DNA from: an uncultured Isosphaeraceae bacterium | GTDB lineage: Bacteria; Planctomycetota; Planctomycetia; Isosphaerales; Isosphaeraceae | NCBI GenBank assembly: GCA_945957605.1 | Contig: CAMFLR010000003.1 | Location: 680,304-744,303, forward strand | Direction of reading: 5' to 3' | Length of the DNA: 64,000 nt | Part shown: positions 36,627 to 46,068 of the stretch, in pieces | Layout of the letters: the number at the start of each line of letters is the position of its first letter | Numbering within the stretch: position 1 is the stretch's first letter | Made by a program: the position numbers and the translations under genes | Notes under the pieces: model-generated | What the model was told of the DNA's origin: nothing | The model's database searches: none | The model's input: only the letters and a program-made list of their open reading frames with translations

Positions 36627-39600
36627 ATGTCGCTTTGCACAATGTTTCTGGTCGCGCTCTGCACCTCGGCCCCGGCTCCCGTGAGCTTCAAGGCCGAGGT
36701 TGCGCCCATTCTCGTGACCAAATGCCTGGGCTGCCATAACGATCAAAAGGCCGCCAACGGCCTGAACATAAAAACCTTCGCCCTGCTGAAAAAAAGGCGG
36801 CAAAACCGCTGGCGCGGAGATCCTCATCGCAGGCGATGCCGACGGCAGTCACCTCGTTGAATCAATTCGCCCCGCTGCCTCTCCGCGTATGCCGCTCAAG
36901 CAACCGCCACTGAGCGCAACCGAAATCGCCACAATCGAACGCTGGGTACGCGAAGGAGCAAAGTTCGATGGCGGAAATGAAGCCACCACAACACTCGCCT
37001 CACTCGTCGATCCGCTCAAGAATCTCCCGACTGTCGCGTTGAAAACCGCAACGTCCGACCCCGTCACATTCGCGACATTTTCAACCGATGGCAGCAAACT
37101 CGCCGCCAGCATCGGCCGCACGGTGGTTGTGTACGACGTGGCATCCGGCAAGCCCGCAAGCGAACTGCCCAACCACCCCGGCCAGGTCAACTTCGTCGCA
37201 TTTCTGCCGAATGGCACGTCGCTCGTCACCGCCGGCGGACGAGCAGGGCAGTTCGGCTTTGTGAACGTCTGGGATATCGCGTCGAAGGCGCGCAAACTCG
37301 ACCTTCGCGGCCACACCGACGCCATTCTCTCCGCCACGCTTTCACCCGACGGCAAAACCCTCGCGACGGCCAGCTATGATCGCATGATCAAGCTCTGGGA
37401 CCTTACACAGGGCCGAGAAGCCGCAACCTTGAAAGAGCACACCGACGCCGTTCACTGCGTCGCGTTCAGCCCCGACGGCAAGCGGCTCGCCTCAGGCGGT
37501 GCCGATCGCACAGTGAAAGTGTGGGACATCGCCACAGGCAAGCGAATCGCCAGCTTCGCCGATGCAACCGGCGAAGTGTATTCGGTCGCGTTTGCAAAGG
37601 ATGGCGCAACCGTTTTCGCCGGCGGCGTCGATCGGTCGATCCGCGCGTGGGAATTGAAAGGGCAGGGGGGAACGTTCATTCGATCGGTCTTCGCCCACGA
37701 CGCGCCAATCCTGCGTCTCGCTGTGACCGCCGACGGCACGCGCATCGTCTCGACCGGCGAAGACAAAAGTGTGAAAACCTGGGGATTGCCCAACATGGCC
37801 CCCATCGCCAACCTCGGCACTCAGTCAGACTGGCCGCAAGCTCTGGCAATTAGCCCCAACGGCAAACAACTCGCGATTGGTCGCTACGACGGTTCGCTTT
37901 CGCTCATCGATGCAACAACCGGCAAGCTCGCACTTGCTCTACGCGACGTTCCAAAACCCGCGACCGCAGCCAAACCCGCACCCAAATCAGAACTCTCGCG
38001 TAACCCAAATTTGAACCCGCCATCTCCTCGCGCAGTGATGCGCGGCAAGACCACGCACATGACCCTGACGGGCAGCGAAATCGCCGCATCGTCGGGCGTC
38101 TACGTGGACGACCCGGCAGTCCACGTCAAAATCGTCGCACCAGCAAAGCCCGACGTGAATCGCCTCGAACTCGAGATGACGGTCGACGCCAACACGCGAA
38201 TCGGCACGCATCAGATCTATGTGCAAACTCCGCTGGGAACGCCCGCGCCAAAGCCGTTCGTCGTCAGCGAAGATGCGGACCTCGCGGAAGCAGAACCGAA
38301 CGATACGCCAACCAAATTCACAGCGATCAAGCTTCCCGCAACACTGACTGGAACAATCGACCGACCCGGCGACATCGACGGCTTCCGCTTCGATGCTCAA
38401 CCCGGTGAAGCCCTCGTCTTCGAATACGCCGCCCGAGAGCTGGGATCAACGCTCGACCCGATTCTTTCGCTCCGCGACAGTTCCGGACGCACACTTACCC
38501 GAGTCCTCGCCACACCAAGCGACCCCGATCCGCTCATCACCTGGACCGTTCCAACGTCGGCATCCGGCCCGTTCAGCCTGGTCGTGGAAGACGCACAATT
38601 TGGTGGCGACGGCAATCATTTTTACCGAATCAACAGCGGCAAGTTGCCCTTCGTTACCGCCGCGTTCCCCCGCTCGATCGAGCGGGGAAAATCTGCCGCC
38701 GTTAAACTTGTCGGGGTCAACATCGCGCCGTCCATCACCCTCGACGCCAAGCAATCCGGCGCTGGTGCAATCCTCTCCGCACATTCGAGCGAGATTTCTA
38801 ATCGCTGGCCACGCTCGCGCGAAACTGTCGTTGCTCTTGAAGGTCCGCAAACCATTGAAACAACCGACATTAGCGATCAGCCGCAAAAAGCGGCGAGCGT
38901 GAGCAATCCCGGAGGAGCGTCGGGACGCATTGACCATGACGGTGATAGTGACGTGTTCAAGTTTGTCGCGAAAAAGGGTAAGCGACAGATCATTGAAGTC
39001 TTCGGCCGTCGCCTCGGCTCGCCGATCGACTCCGTTATTGAAATCATCGACGCCCAGGGCCGCCCTGTGCCTCGTGCAGTGCTCAGGCCGGTGGAAGAAA
39101 CGAACGTCGCCTTCCGCGATCACGCCTCGACCTCGCGAGCCATTCGGTTGACGAAGTGGGACGACCTCGGGATGGGAGACTATTTGCTCGTCGGCCGCGA
39201 GTTGATGCGACTGGCCGCGTTGCCGCGAAATCCAGACGACGACGCGGTTTTTTGGGGCCTCGGCAACGAACGTAGCGACTCAGGTGAACGCGTGGCGTTC
39301 CTTGAAACGACACCCGAGCATCACCCGCTTGCTCAGCCGATGCTCAAGGTGGAAATTCATCCGCCCGGAAGCAAATTCCCCGAAGGCGGTATCGCGCCGG
39401 TCACGCTTGGCTACCGCAACGACGACGGCGGCCCCGGCTTCGGCAAGGATTCACGCATCACCTTCGACCCACCCGCCGACGGCACCTATTTCGTTCGAGT
39501 CGAAGATGTCCGCGGTCTCGGCGGTGCCGACTATTCATACGCCGTGGCGATCCGCGACGCCCGGCCAGATTTCAACGTCGCACTCTCGACATCCGACCCA

Positions 39601-40257
39601 AACATCCCGCGCGGCGGAGCAATGTTTGTACGTGTCGACATCAATCGAATCGACGGTTTCAACGATCCCGTTGAAGTTTCGCTCGAAGGTCTGCCGCCTG
39701 GAATCACAGCGACGACAACCCGCATCGACCGCGATGCCTACACCGCCGACCTCTTGTTATCCGCATCACCGTCAGCCGCGCAGTTCAACGCACCCGGCTG
39801 GCGTGTCAAGGCCCGTTCGATCCCCCAATCATCGGGCGAGTCCGCGATCACTCACGAATCCGTGCCCGGCGGCCAGCGTGGCGGTCGGATCACGGTTACG
39901 AGCACGCCCGATCTGGAAGTCTCGATCTCACCGACGCCTGTGCGCATTCGCGCCGGCGAACGCGTCGAGATTCGCCTCGACGTCAAACGCGGAGCCGCAT
40001 TTTCGGGCCGGGTGCCAATCGACGTACGGAACCTTCCATTCGGTGTCCGTGTCTTGCACATTGGCCTGAACGGTGTGCTCGTGACCGAGAAGGAAGCCGG
40101 CCGTTCGATCTTCCTGTACGCCGAGCCCTGGGTCGCGCCAATGGAACGGCCGATTTTCGCGGTGGGTCGGGTCGAAGCGACTGGTGTTTCGTCAAGTTCA
40201 CCGGCCGTCCAACTCATCATCGAACCGGCGAAGAGCACACCAGTTGGCCTGAGGTGA
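36627..40257 (+). CDS. Cytochrome c / WD40 / pre-peptidase (PPC) protein with +1 frameshift
   Basis: Reading from ATG 36627 (GAGGTAGGG upstream) gives a signal peptide, VSFKAEVAPILVTKCLGCHNDQ with a CxxCH heme site, and then ALLKK at the A7 run (36789-36795). After that the original frame is nonsense, but the next frame continues perfectly as GGKTAGAEILIAGDADGSHL, a typical planctomycete cytochrome continuation, and stays open to 40257. The merged product is about 1209 residues: cytochrome c domain (about 20-115), roughly eight WD40 repeats (about 130-430) such as HTDAILSATLSPDGKTLATAS, then two PPC/immunoglobulin-like stretches around DGFRFDAQPGEALVFEYAAREL and VFKFVAKKGKRQIIEVFGR. The extra base may be a sequencing error, a true mutation, or a slippage site. 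Confidence 0.85.
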
Positions 40258-40337
40258 TTTTGCGAACGAGTTCAAAACATTCCCGCGCTTGACGACCGCA
40301 ATCAATCCGGGGATGATGTCGACTCATTTCTCCCAAT

Positions 40338-40422
40338 GCCGGCGTGGCGGAATGGCAGACGCAGAGGACTTAAAATCCTCCGGAGGGTTACCTCTGTGTG
40401 GGTTCGAATCCCACCGCCGGTA
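40338..40422 (+). tRNA. tRNA-Leu (anticodon UAA)
   Basis: A full 85-base class II tRNA. The acceptor stem GCCGGCG pairs with CGCCGGT (one G-T wobble), the anticodon loop is CTTAAAA between GAGGA and TCCTC, giving anticodon TAA, and there is a long variable arm and a canonical T-loop TTCGAAT. The 3' CCA is not encoded (discriminator A). The integrase gene begins 97 bases downstream, so this is the likely integration site. Confidence 0.95.
40400..40422 (+). other. Predicted attL core within tRNA-Leu 3' end
   Basis: Tyrosine recombinases commonly integrate in the 3' end of tRNA genes and leave it intact. The 3' half from about 40400 (GTTCGAATCCCACCGCCGGT) is therefore the expected core. I found no second copy in this window, so this is an inference from position only. 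Confidence 0.4.
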
Positions 40423-40518
40423 CTAGACTTACGTCAAATCCACCGCGTATAATTCACCTGCCTTGGCAACAATCTGGCAACAGCACTGAAGTGATGTACG
40501 GTTCGTGTTGGAGGTTAG

Positions 40519-41829
40519 ATGGCCTCGCACAACGAACGCAACGGCCAGTACCGCGTGATGTTCCGTTATCACGGTAAACAGCGAAGCTTTTCGCTTGGTA
40601 GAGTGACCGCCGCAGAGGCGAAAGCCAAGACCGATCAGGTCGATTACCTTTTGATGAGGCTAGAGCAGGGGCTGCTTTCGTTGCCCCCTGGGGCCGATAT
40701 TGTCACCTTTCTGACCTATGACGGTTCGATTCCAGATTCCAAGGTGGCAACAGAAAAGCACACTTTGGCAACACTTCGGGATCGCTACCTCGAAACGAAT
40801 CAGGGCTCACTGGAATATCACTCGCTTCGAGGGATAAAAAGGCATTTCGGCCATTTGGTCAAACACTTCGGACCCGATTACCCGATCCGAGAACTCTCGC
40901 TTGCCGATCTTCAGACGTATGTGAACAAGCGCGCAAAAGACAAAGGCCGCCGTGGCAAGCTATTGGCCACGACTATCAAGAAAGAAATCGTCACGCTTCG
41001 CACAGCCTGGAACTGGGGCGTTCCGATGGAGATCGTCGAGGGCAAGTACCCTTACAAGGGCTTGCGCTACACGAAGGAAGAGGAAAAACCTCCCTTTCAA
41101 ACACGCTCAGAGATCGAATCGCAGATTCCCGGTCTCGCACCGGAAAAAGTCGCGGATTTATGGGCGGCGCTTTACCTCACGCTCCCAGAAGTTGATGAGC
41201 TTTTGGCTTATACGAAGCGGAAGGCAAAGCACGCGTGGATTTACCCAATGGTCGCTACCGCTGCCCACACTGGCGCGCGGAAAGCGGAACTGCTTCGGAT
41301 GCGAATCAGTGATGTGAACTTCGTCACTGGGGTCGTGAGCATTCACGAGCGCAAACGCACCCACGGACGGCGGACAATCAGGAAAATCCCGTTGTCGGCA
41401 ACGCTAGCGGGTGTCTTGAAGGAGTGGCTCGCTGTTCATCCGGGCGGCTCGCTTCTTTTCGCCCAGTCGGAAATCGTTGAGCGTAGCAAGACGCGCAGCA
41501 GAACGACTGGACACAAGGCGAAGAATCGGCCAACCACCGTGGCAGGACGCAAAGCCGCGATCACGACAAGATCGGTCAATGGTCCGACTCCATTAACGGA
41601 GCACGAAGCCCATTGGCACTTCAAACAGACGTTGAGCAACTCGAAGTGGGAAGTGATTACAGGATTCCACGTTTTGCGTCACGCATTCATTGGTGTCTGC
41701 GCGAGCAAAGGAATTGACCAACGCTTCATCGATGAATGGGTCGGCCATTGCACAGAAGAACAACGGAAGCGTTACCGGCATCTTGCGCCATCTTCTCAAG
41801 CAGACGCGTTGAAGTCGGCGTTTGATTGA
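40519..41829 (+). CDS. int: Tyrosine recombinase (phage-type integrase)
   Basis: A 436-residue site-specific recombinase. The catalytic domain is complete: Arg in GARKAELLRMRISDV, HVLRHAF (H-x-x-R), WVGH, and the nucleophile Tyr in RKRYRHL. The N-terminal part holds an Arm-type DNA-binding segment (YRVMFRYHGKQRSFSLGRVT) and the core-binding domain (SLADLQTYVNKRAK). Its position directly after tRNA-Leu suggests that it inserted the accessory element. GTTGGAGG upstream provides a ribosome-binding site. Confidence 0.95.
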   Translation: MASHNERNGQYRVMFRYHGKQRSFSLGRVTAAEAKAKTDQVDYLLMRLEQGLLSLPPGADIVTFLTYDGSIPDSKVATEKHTLATLRDRYLETNQGSLEYHSLRGIKRHFGHLVKHFGPDYPIRELSLADLQTYVNKRAKDKGRRGKLLATTIKKEIVTLRTAWNWGVPMEIVEGKYPYKGLRYTKEEEKPPFQTRSEIESQIPGLAPEKVADLWAALYLTLPEVDELLAYTKRKAKHAWIYPMVATAAHTGARKAELLRMRISDVNFVTGVVSIHERKRTHGRRTIRKIPLSATLAGVLKEWLAVHPGGSLLFAQSEIVERSKTRSRTTGHKAKNRPTTVAGRKAAITTRSVNGPTPLTEHEAHWHFKQTLSNSKWEVITGFHVLRHAFIGVCASKGIDQRFIDEWVGHCTEEQRKRYRHLAPSSQADALKSAFD

Positions 41830-41862
41830 GTTGTTTGGGTTCAGTGGCGCGGGATTTGTGTC

Positions 41863-42579
41863 GTGAGCAAATGGCTTGAGAGTGCTGCAATGCAAAATGA
41901 CGAATTAACGCCTGCGCAGCGGGAACTTCTTGAAAGTCGTCGCCGGCTAATGGATGAAGTGCGTACGCGATTCGACATCTGGATGGTATGTTATTACCTT
42001 TGGCCATCTGACGAATCACCATACCGAGGCGATGTTACGAGCCATGGTTTTTCAGAATCCGAGGGTATTCTGGCCGACGATTTGCGAAACCAGATCCGCC
42101 TATGGATCGAAGCGAAAAATCTGCAATGGTCGCGACAATTGGTTCGATTACCAGGGACAATGGATTTTCAAGAGCGAATTTACATCGGAAATATTCATCC
42201 TATCACACTGCCATTTGGGTATCACGCAACGCGCCGGAGTTCGGTTGATGCCATCTTTCGCGATGGACTGTTGGCGAGCGTGCCTGAGCGTCAAGTGAGC
42301 GAGTCACGCCTTGACTGCGAGGGGAACATCTATGTGGTGGGAAAATTGGGTGTGCCGCAGGACGCAGGGAACCGAGAAGCCTATTCCGCGCATTGGTGGC
42401 GAGACCATTTGTCTCGAAACAACCGATTTAATGATCCGGATTGGGTTATACTTGAAATTGACCTTCGTCAAGGATTGGAAAATGCCTTGATATGTAAAGA
42501 TATTTGGTCAGTGTCGGGGATAGTCATTAGTGGTGTGGATCGAATCGCACGGGAGCGAATTAGAATCGTGTATCCTTGA
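41863..42579 (+). CDS. Protein with RNA 2'-phosphotransferase/ADP-ribosyltransferase-like C-terminus
   Basis: A 238-residue protein beginning with GTG (or with the ATG at 41890). The C-terminal half has a pattern typical of ADP-ribosyltransferase folds: GYHATRRSSVDAIFRDGL (residues 119-136; the His of a HGT/HAT motif and an alpha helix leading to a GL turn), a strand VILEIDL, and GIVISGVDRI near the end. The N-terminal 110 residues are unlike known domains and contain aromatic residues. Adjacent to the integrase, so mobile cargo. It could be an NAD-using toxin or an RNA-processing enzyme; the fold match is by eye. Confidence 0.6.
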   Translation: MSKWLESAAMQNDELTPAQRELLESRRRLMDEVRTRFDIWMVCYYLWPSDESPYRGDVTSHGFSESEGILADDLRNQIRLWIEAKNLQWSRQLVRLPGTMDFQERIYIGNIHPITLPFGYHATRRSSVDAIFRDGLLASVPERQVSESRLDCEGNIYVVGKLGVPQDAGNREAYSAHWWRDHLSRNNRFNDPDWVILEIDLRQGLENALICKDIWSVSGIVISGVDRIARERIRIVYP

Positions 42580-42717
42580 CCTATATTTGTGTTGTGGCAA
42601 TCGTGATCGAGCCATGGCCAAACAAAAAGCACTCACATATCGTCAAGATAGAGCTAAACCACATTAACTCATTTGCCATATGGCATCCTCCGCGCTACCA
42701 TTCCGCCGGAGGATAAT

Positions 42718-43083
42718 ATGCCACAACGCTTGCTATATGACATACTGCCGGAAGTAATGGATAAGCTTAAAGCCGGTAAAACGCACTCGACCTATGTTCC
42801 GTTTACCATCTATACCGGAAGGAACATCCGTCTTTGCCTCGGCGAGGACGAATACATACTCACGACTCGTAATGCAATAGACGATGAAAACGGTAATCGG
42901 CTAACCGTAATGGGATTCACAACTGAAACCGGCAAGATATGGAAGGCCAGTAAACGCGACGTCGCGGCGAGTGGCCGCGACATCAACGTACTGGCCATTA
43001 TCCTCGATGGCAAGAAAACTAGGCATGAAGCTTCAGCGGCAATAACCCTTCTTTCTGATACCGCAGTAATTCCTCGTGACTGA
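42718..43083 (+). CDS. Small basic protein, unknown function
   Basis: A 121-residue cytoplasmic protein starting at ATG 42718, preceded by GGAGGATAAT as ribosome-binding site. It contains an alternating beta pattern (THSTYVPFTIYTGRNIRLCLGEDEYILTTRN, and DENGNRLTVMGFTTETGKIWKAS) and no motif I recognise. Its 3' end overlaps by 65 bases the 3' end of the minus-strand HTH gene. Part of the mobile element. Confidence 0.6.
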   Translation: MPQRLLYDILPEVMDKLKAGKTHSTYVPFTIYTGRNIRLCLGEDEYILTTRNAIDDENGNRLTVMGFTTETGKIWKASKRDVAASGRDINVLAIILDGKKTRHEASAAITLLSDTAVIPRD

Positions 43084-43288
43084 TGGTCCAGGCGGCGTAC
43101 GCACCGCGCCCGCTTGACTTCTTGGCGGCCTTCAACCGGCCCAGACGGCAATACTCCCGAACGGTAAAGTCGGATTTTCCTATGAGCTGGGCGAATTGCT
43201 CAATGCTGTAATACTCCCGGATCGTTTGCCGATCGACAAGGCAGACCAGCAGCGACTCGATTCGCTCCAGCCTTCCTTCAAGATCCAT
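43019..43288 (-). CDS. Excisionase-like helix-turn-helix DNA-binding protein
   Basis: An 89-residue protein with a winged helix-turn-helix of the MerR/excisionase group: YYSIEQFAQLIGKSDFTVREYCRLGRLKAAK (residues 26-56), followed by a WTISHEELLRY wing. It is preceded by a Leu-rich helical segment. Proteins of this type act as recombination directionality factors or repressors in integrative elements. It is on the opposite strand to the integrase, 1.2 kb away. Confidence 0.75.
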   Translation of the reverse strand: MDLEGRLERIESLLVCLVDRQTIREYYSIEQFAQLIGKSDFTVREYCRLGRLKAAKKSSGRGAYAAWTISHEELLRYQKEGLLPLKLHA

Positions 43289-43397
43289 TGGTCCTCCTTA
43301 CAATTGCTCATGCCTCTCGTGTAGACGCGAGACTAGTATCCTATTTGATAGCGAGTTCTGACCTCGGAAACCCGCCGGCCCCGAGGCTAGGACCACA

Positions 43398-44117
43398 TTA
43401 CTTCGCTGCTTCCGCGACCGGATTGATCAACGTCGTGGCGATGAATGCCTTGGCCTCTGAAACCGCGATGGACTTTCGCGTCCCGTTCTCCTCCGTCGCA
43501 AGGTTGATGCCCACGAGTTCGCCGTCCATGTTCAGCAACGGGCCTCCGGAGTCTCCCCTGGTAAAGCACGTCGTGCTGTCAATCAACAATCCCTCTGTCG
43601 TGCCGGCGTCAGTGGTGTAGGAGCCTTGGTACACCTGTTTCACCGCGCCGCCGGCATAACGAAAGCAGGTCTCGTTACCGCTACCGATCGCGAACAACGC
43701 TTGACCGGGTACGGCTCGCTCGGCGAATACCACGGCTTTCGCATCTGCGCGAAGCTTTAGTGGCTTCAGGATGGCTAGATCGTGTTTTTCATCGATTGCG
43801 ACGATGAGACATGGAACTGTGAGCTTGTCGTGATTATCGGCATAGTGCTTCGCATCGCCGATGACCTGACCGTCCTTGTTTCTGGCAGGAAATTTGACGC
43901 TTACAAGCACGGATCCTTTCACGACATGGAACGCCGTTAGCAGATAACCTTGGCGGTTTATGACAACTGCCGATCCGCCTTTGCCATTCCACTCCTTATC
44001 GATTCCGGTTACGACCGCGACCGTGTCGACGGTATTGTCGTACGCTTGGGCTCCGTCTTGAGCGTTAGCTGAAACAGTCACAAGCATTAGCAAAGCAGCT
44101 TTCCAGAAAACTCGCAT
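43398..44117 (-). CDS. Secreted trypsin-like serine protease
   Basis: A 239-residue protein with a signal peptide (FWKAALLMLVTVSANAQ). The catalytic triad is visible: His64 in LTAFHVVKG, Asp113 in KHDLAILK, and Ser190 in RGDSGGPLL. Two Cys at about 150 and 184 could form a disulfide. No PDZ domain is present, unlike DegP. The gene starts two bases after the stop of the small upstream gene, in a lipoprotein - small protein - protease operon. Substrate unknown; exported proteases are unusual cargo for conjugative elements. Confidence 0.9.
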   Translation of the reverse strand: MRVFWKAALLMLVTVSANAQDGAQAYDNTVDTVAVVTGIDKEWNGKGGSAVVINRQGYLLTAFHVVKGSVLVSVKFPARNKDGQVIGDAKHYADNHDKLTVPCLIVAIDEKHDLAILKPLKLRADAKAVVFAERAVPGQALFAIGSGNETCFRYAGGAVKQVYQGSYTTDAGTTEGLLIDSTTCFTRGDSGGPLLNMDGELVGINLATEENGTRKSIAVSEAKAFIATTLINPVAEAAK

Positions 44118-44118
44118 C

Positions 44119-44310
44119 TCAATTCTCCGAAATCGATGTTAAAGCCTCGAATTGACGTAGCCGTGATTGATCAAGCCCCCAAAGACAGAGGGCCAGTATC
44201 CGGCCGAACAATATCGCCTTTGGATCTTTGTTCGCGGACAGGGTGTTGCATATTTGCGCAGCGATTTGAGCCGCGAGATCGTAATCGGTTGGCAGGATCC
44301 CCTGACTCAT
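44119..44310 (-). CDS. Small protein, coupled to lipoprotein gene
   Basis: A 63-residue protein with a hydrophobic central helix (AILFGRILALCLWGL). The start ATG at 44310 overlaps the lipoprotein stop in ATGA, and the stop is adjacent to the protease start, so it is translationally coupled on both sides. Function unknown. Confidence 0.6.
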   Translation of the reverse strand: MSQGILPTDYDLAAQIAAQICNTLSANKDPKAILFGRILALCLWGLDQSRLRQFEALTSISEN

Positions 44311-44669
44311 TTGAGTGTCTGCGTTGCAAGAGTGTCGATCTGTGCAAAAATGCGCATGTGCTCGGCACAGACCGAGCATTGCCGGTGAAGCACGAAGCTG
44401 GAGTACTGCCCTGGCGCAACGACAGTATTAATCTGACGGAACCGCAGGTAATCATTTGTCCGTTTCAATTCCGCCGCAACGCCGTTCGTATGCAGAACGT
44501 CTATCGCGAGCAGCCGCTTCTGGATTTCGATCATCCGTTCTGTTTCGGACCGGACTGTGGGTACTGAGTGCCAGTAGTCTCGCTGACTTTTGTTGCAGCC
44601 CGTGTTGACCGATAGCGCCAGGGCAATGGCCACCAACCCGGAAGACCTCATTAACTTAGCTGGGTTCAT
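44307..44669 (-). CDS. Small lipoprotein, unknown function
   Basis: A 120-residue lipoprotein: hydrophobic leader GLVAIALALSVNTGC with the lipobox Cys at about residue 25. The mature part is hydrophilic with a CSVCAEH motif (CxxC) near residue 100 that could bind metal or form a redox pair. GAGGTGA lies just before ATG 44669. First gene of the protease mini-operon. Confidence 0.7.
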   Translation of the reverse strand: MNPAKLMRSSGLVAIALALSVNTGCNKSQRDYWHSVPTVRSETERMIEIQKRLLAIDVLHTNGVAAELKRTNDYLRFRQINTVVAPGQYSSFVLHRQCSVCAEHMRIFAQIDTLATQTLK

Positions 44670-44720
44670 AATCACCTCAGAGATTTGGCTGTACCGGAAA
44701 CTGACCCGACGATGGCGCGG

Positions 44721-45590
44721 CTATCGCGCTTTGATGCTGTGATACGGACCGACGATGATCGGCACGCCCCCATTGACGCGACCGGGCGGCGGGGAATTAT
44801 TCATTGCTTGAGACGCGAACCCGTTTAACATCATCTGCTCGCGCTCCGATTCCATCATCGCGGCTACCTCGCCACGTGCGAGGTAGGACTCAACTTGCGC
44901 CCTTGCCGCGAGGTTGGCCTGGTATGCGTTTTCCCGGTCCTCCTTTCGCTTATCGATGAGCTGCTGTCGCTCCGTTCTCGCCCGCGCGGCCAGTCGTTGC
45001 TTCGATTTGTCGCGAGGCGATCCGAACAAGCTCCGCCAGGGAACATTGGAATTACCGAGCTGGTTCACAAGTGACATGATAGATCGCTTTGCCTCCTCTC
45101 CGTATGACATCACGCTGCCTGCAATATTTGAAAGGTTACGCACGCTCTCGGCATTCTTCTTGACTCGCTCAAGTCGTCCTTTCAATTCGTCAATCTCCCG
45201 CTTCGCTTCAGCTCTCGCGGCTGCGGTCTTTTTCAACGCTTCGTCGATCTTTGCCTTGGCCGCTTCCATCTCCTGGCGGCTTTTTTCAACGGCTTTCTGC
45301 GCCGCATCCGTACCGGCATGAAATATCTTCTGGAACTGTTGCTTCACGGTTTCAGGTACCTCATGGCCGAATATCGCTAGCAACCCCCAACAGGCGCAGA
45401 CGATGATTGTCCGCAGTCCCATGAAGTTCATGAGAAAAGCGACAAGCCCCGCGGAGCCAAGGTTCCAGATGACCTTGCGCAGAAAGCTTTCCTTTTTGCT
45501 GTTGTTGTGGACGATGATGGTTTTGAGACCCGGTTCGTCGACCTTCAGGTTACGAAAGACGTCTGTCTCTTCTTTCTTCACGTTGCTCAT
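44721..45590 (-). CDS. Coiled-coil membrane protein, unknown function
   Basis: A 289-residue protein with a membrane segment (AGLVAFLMNFMGLRTIIVCACWGLLAIFGH, residues 47-76) and a long charged coiled coil (about 95-150, QKAVEKSRQEMEAAKAKIDEALKK). The C-terminal half is basic. It is the last gene of the ATPase-ParB block (next gene upstream ends 95 bases away). A structural or tethering role in a DNA-transfer or partition complex is possible. Confidence 0.7.
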   Translation of the reverse strand: MSNVKKEETDVFRNLKVDEPGLKTIIVHNNSKKESFLRKVIWNLGSAGLVAFLMNFMGLRTIIVCACWGLLAIFGHEVPETVKQQFQKIFHAGTDAAQKAVEKSRQEMEAAKAKIDEALKKTAAARAEAKREIDELKGRLERVKKNAESVRNLSNIAGSVMSYGEEAKRSIMSLVNQLGNSNVPWRSLFGSPRDKSKQRLAARARTERQQLIDKRKEDRENAYQANLAARAQVESYLARGEVAAMMESEREQMMLNGFASQAMNNSPPPGRVNGGVPIIVGPYHSIKAR

Positions 45591-45684
45591 CGTTAAAGAC
45601 CTTTCTTGCGATTTCTGAGTTGAATAGCGTCGTCCCTGACGCGCTACCGTCCATGCTAATAAGACGAGAAGTAAGGCCGCCGGT

Positions 45685-46065
45685 CTACCTTTCGATCGCG
45701 TGGTCCCTGGTATGTTCCTGCGGAGAATACGGCCCTCTTACCCGATCGAGCACTTGCTGCGCTGATTCACGCTCCTTACTAACCTCGATTTGGGATTGCG
45801 TTGCCGCACGCTCGTTACTGACCTCGATCTGAGTGGGATTGGCAATAGTGCCAATTTCTTCGTGCGTGGCACTGAAGTGGTTATCGGGGTTGAGGACGGC
45901 GTTTTGCAAATCCTTCAACCCCTGTCGCCAGGCCGCCCAAAGCACAGAGGTCGTCTTCGGTGCGGTGCGAGGACCGCCCTCGATCTCAACGTATTTGCCC
46001 GAAGACCCTGGAACATTTTCCAGGTCGCTTCTGGCGTGCCGAATCACTGCGTCTTGATCTGCCAT
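45685..46065 (-). CDS. Hydrophilic protein with internal repeat, unknown function
   Basis: A 126-residue acidic, charged protein without membrane segments. It contains an imperfect tandem repeat IEVSNERAATQSQ / IEVSKERESAQQ at residues 79-105, also visible in the DNA around 45780-45835. It starts 4 bases after the stop of the membrane-protein gene upstream. Function unknown; length and charge suggest an adaptor. Confidence 0.6.
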   Translation of the reverse strand: MADQDAVIRHARSDLENVPGSSGKYVEIEGGPRTAPKTTSVLWAAWRQGLKDLQNAVLNPDNHFSATHEEIGTIANPTQIEVSNERAATQSQIEVSKERESAQQVLDRVRGPYSPQEHTRDHAIER

Positions 46066-46068
46066 CGG

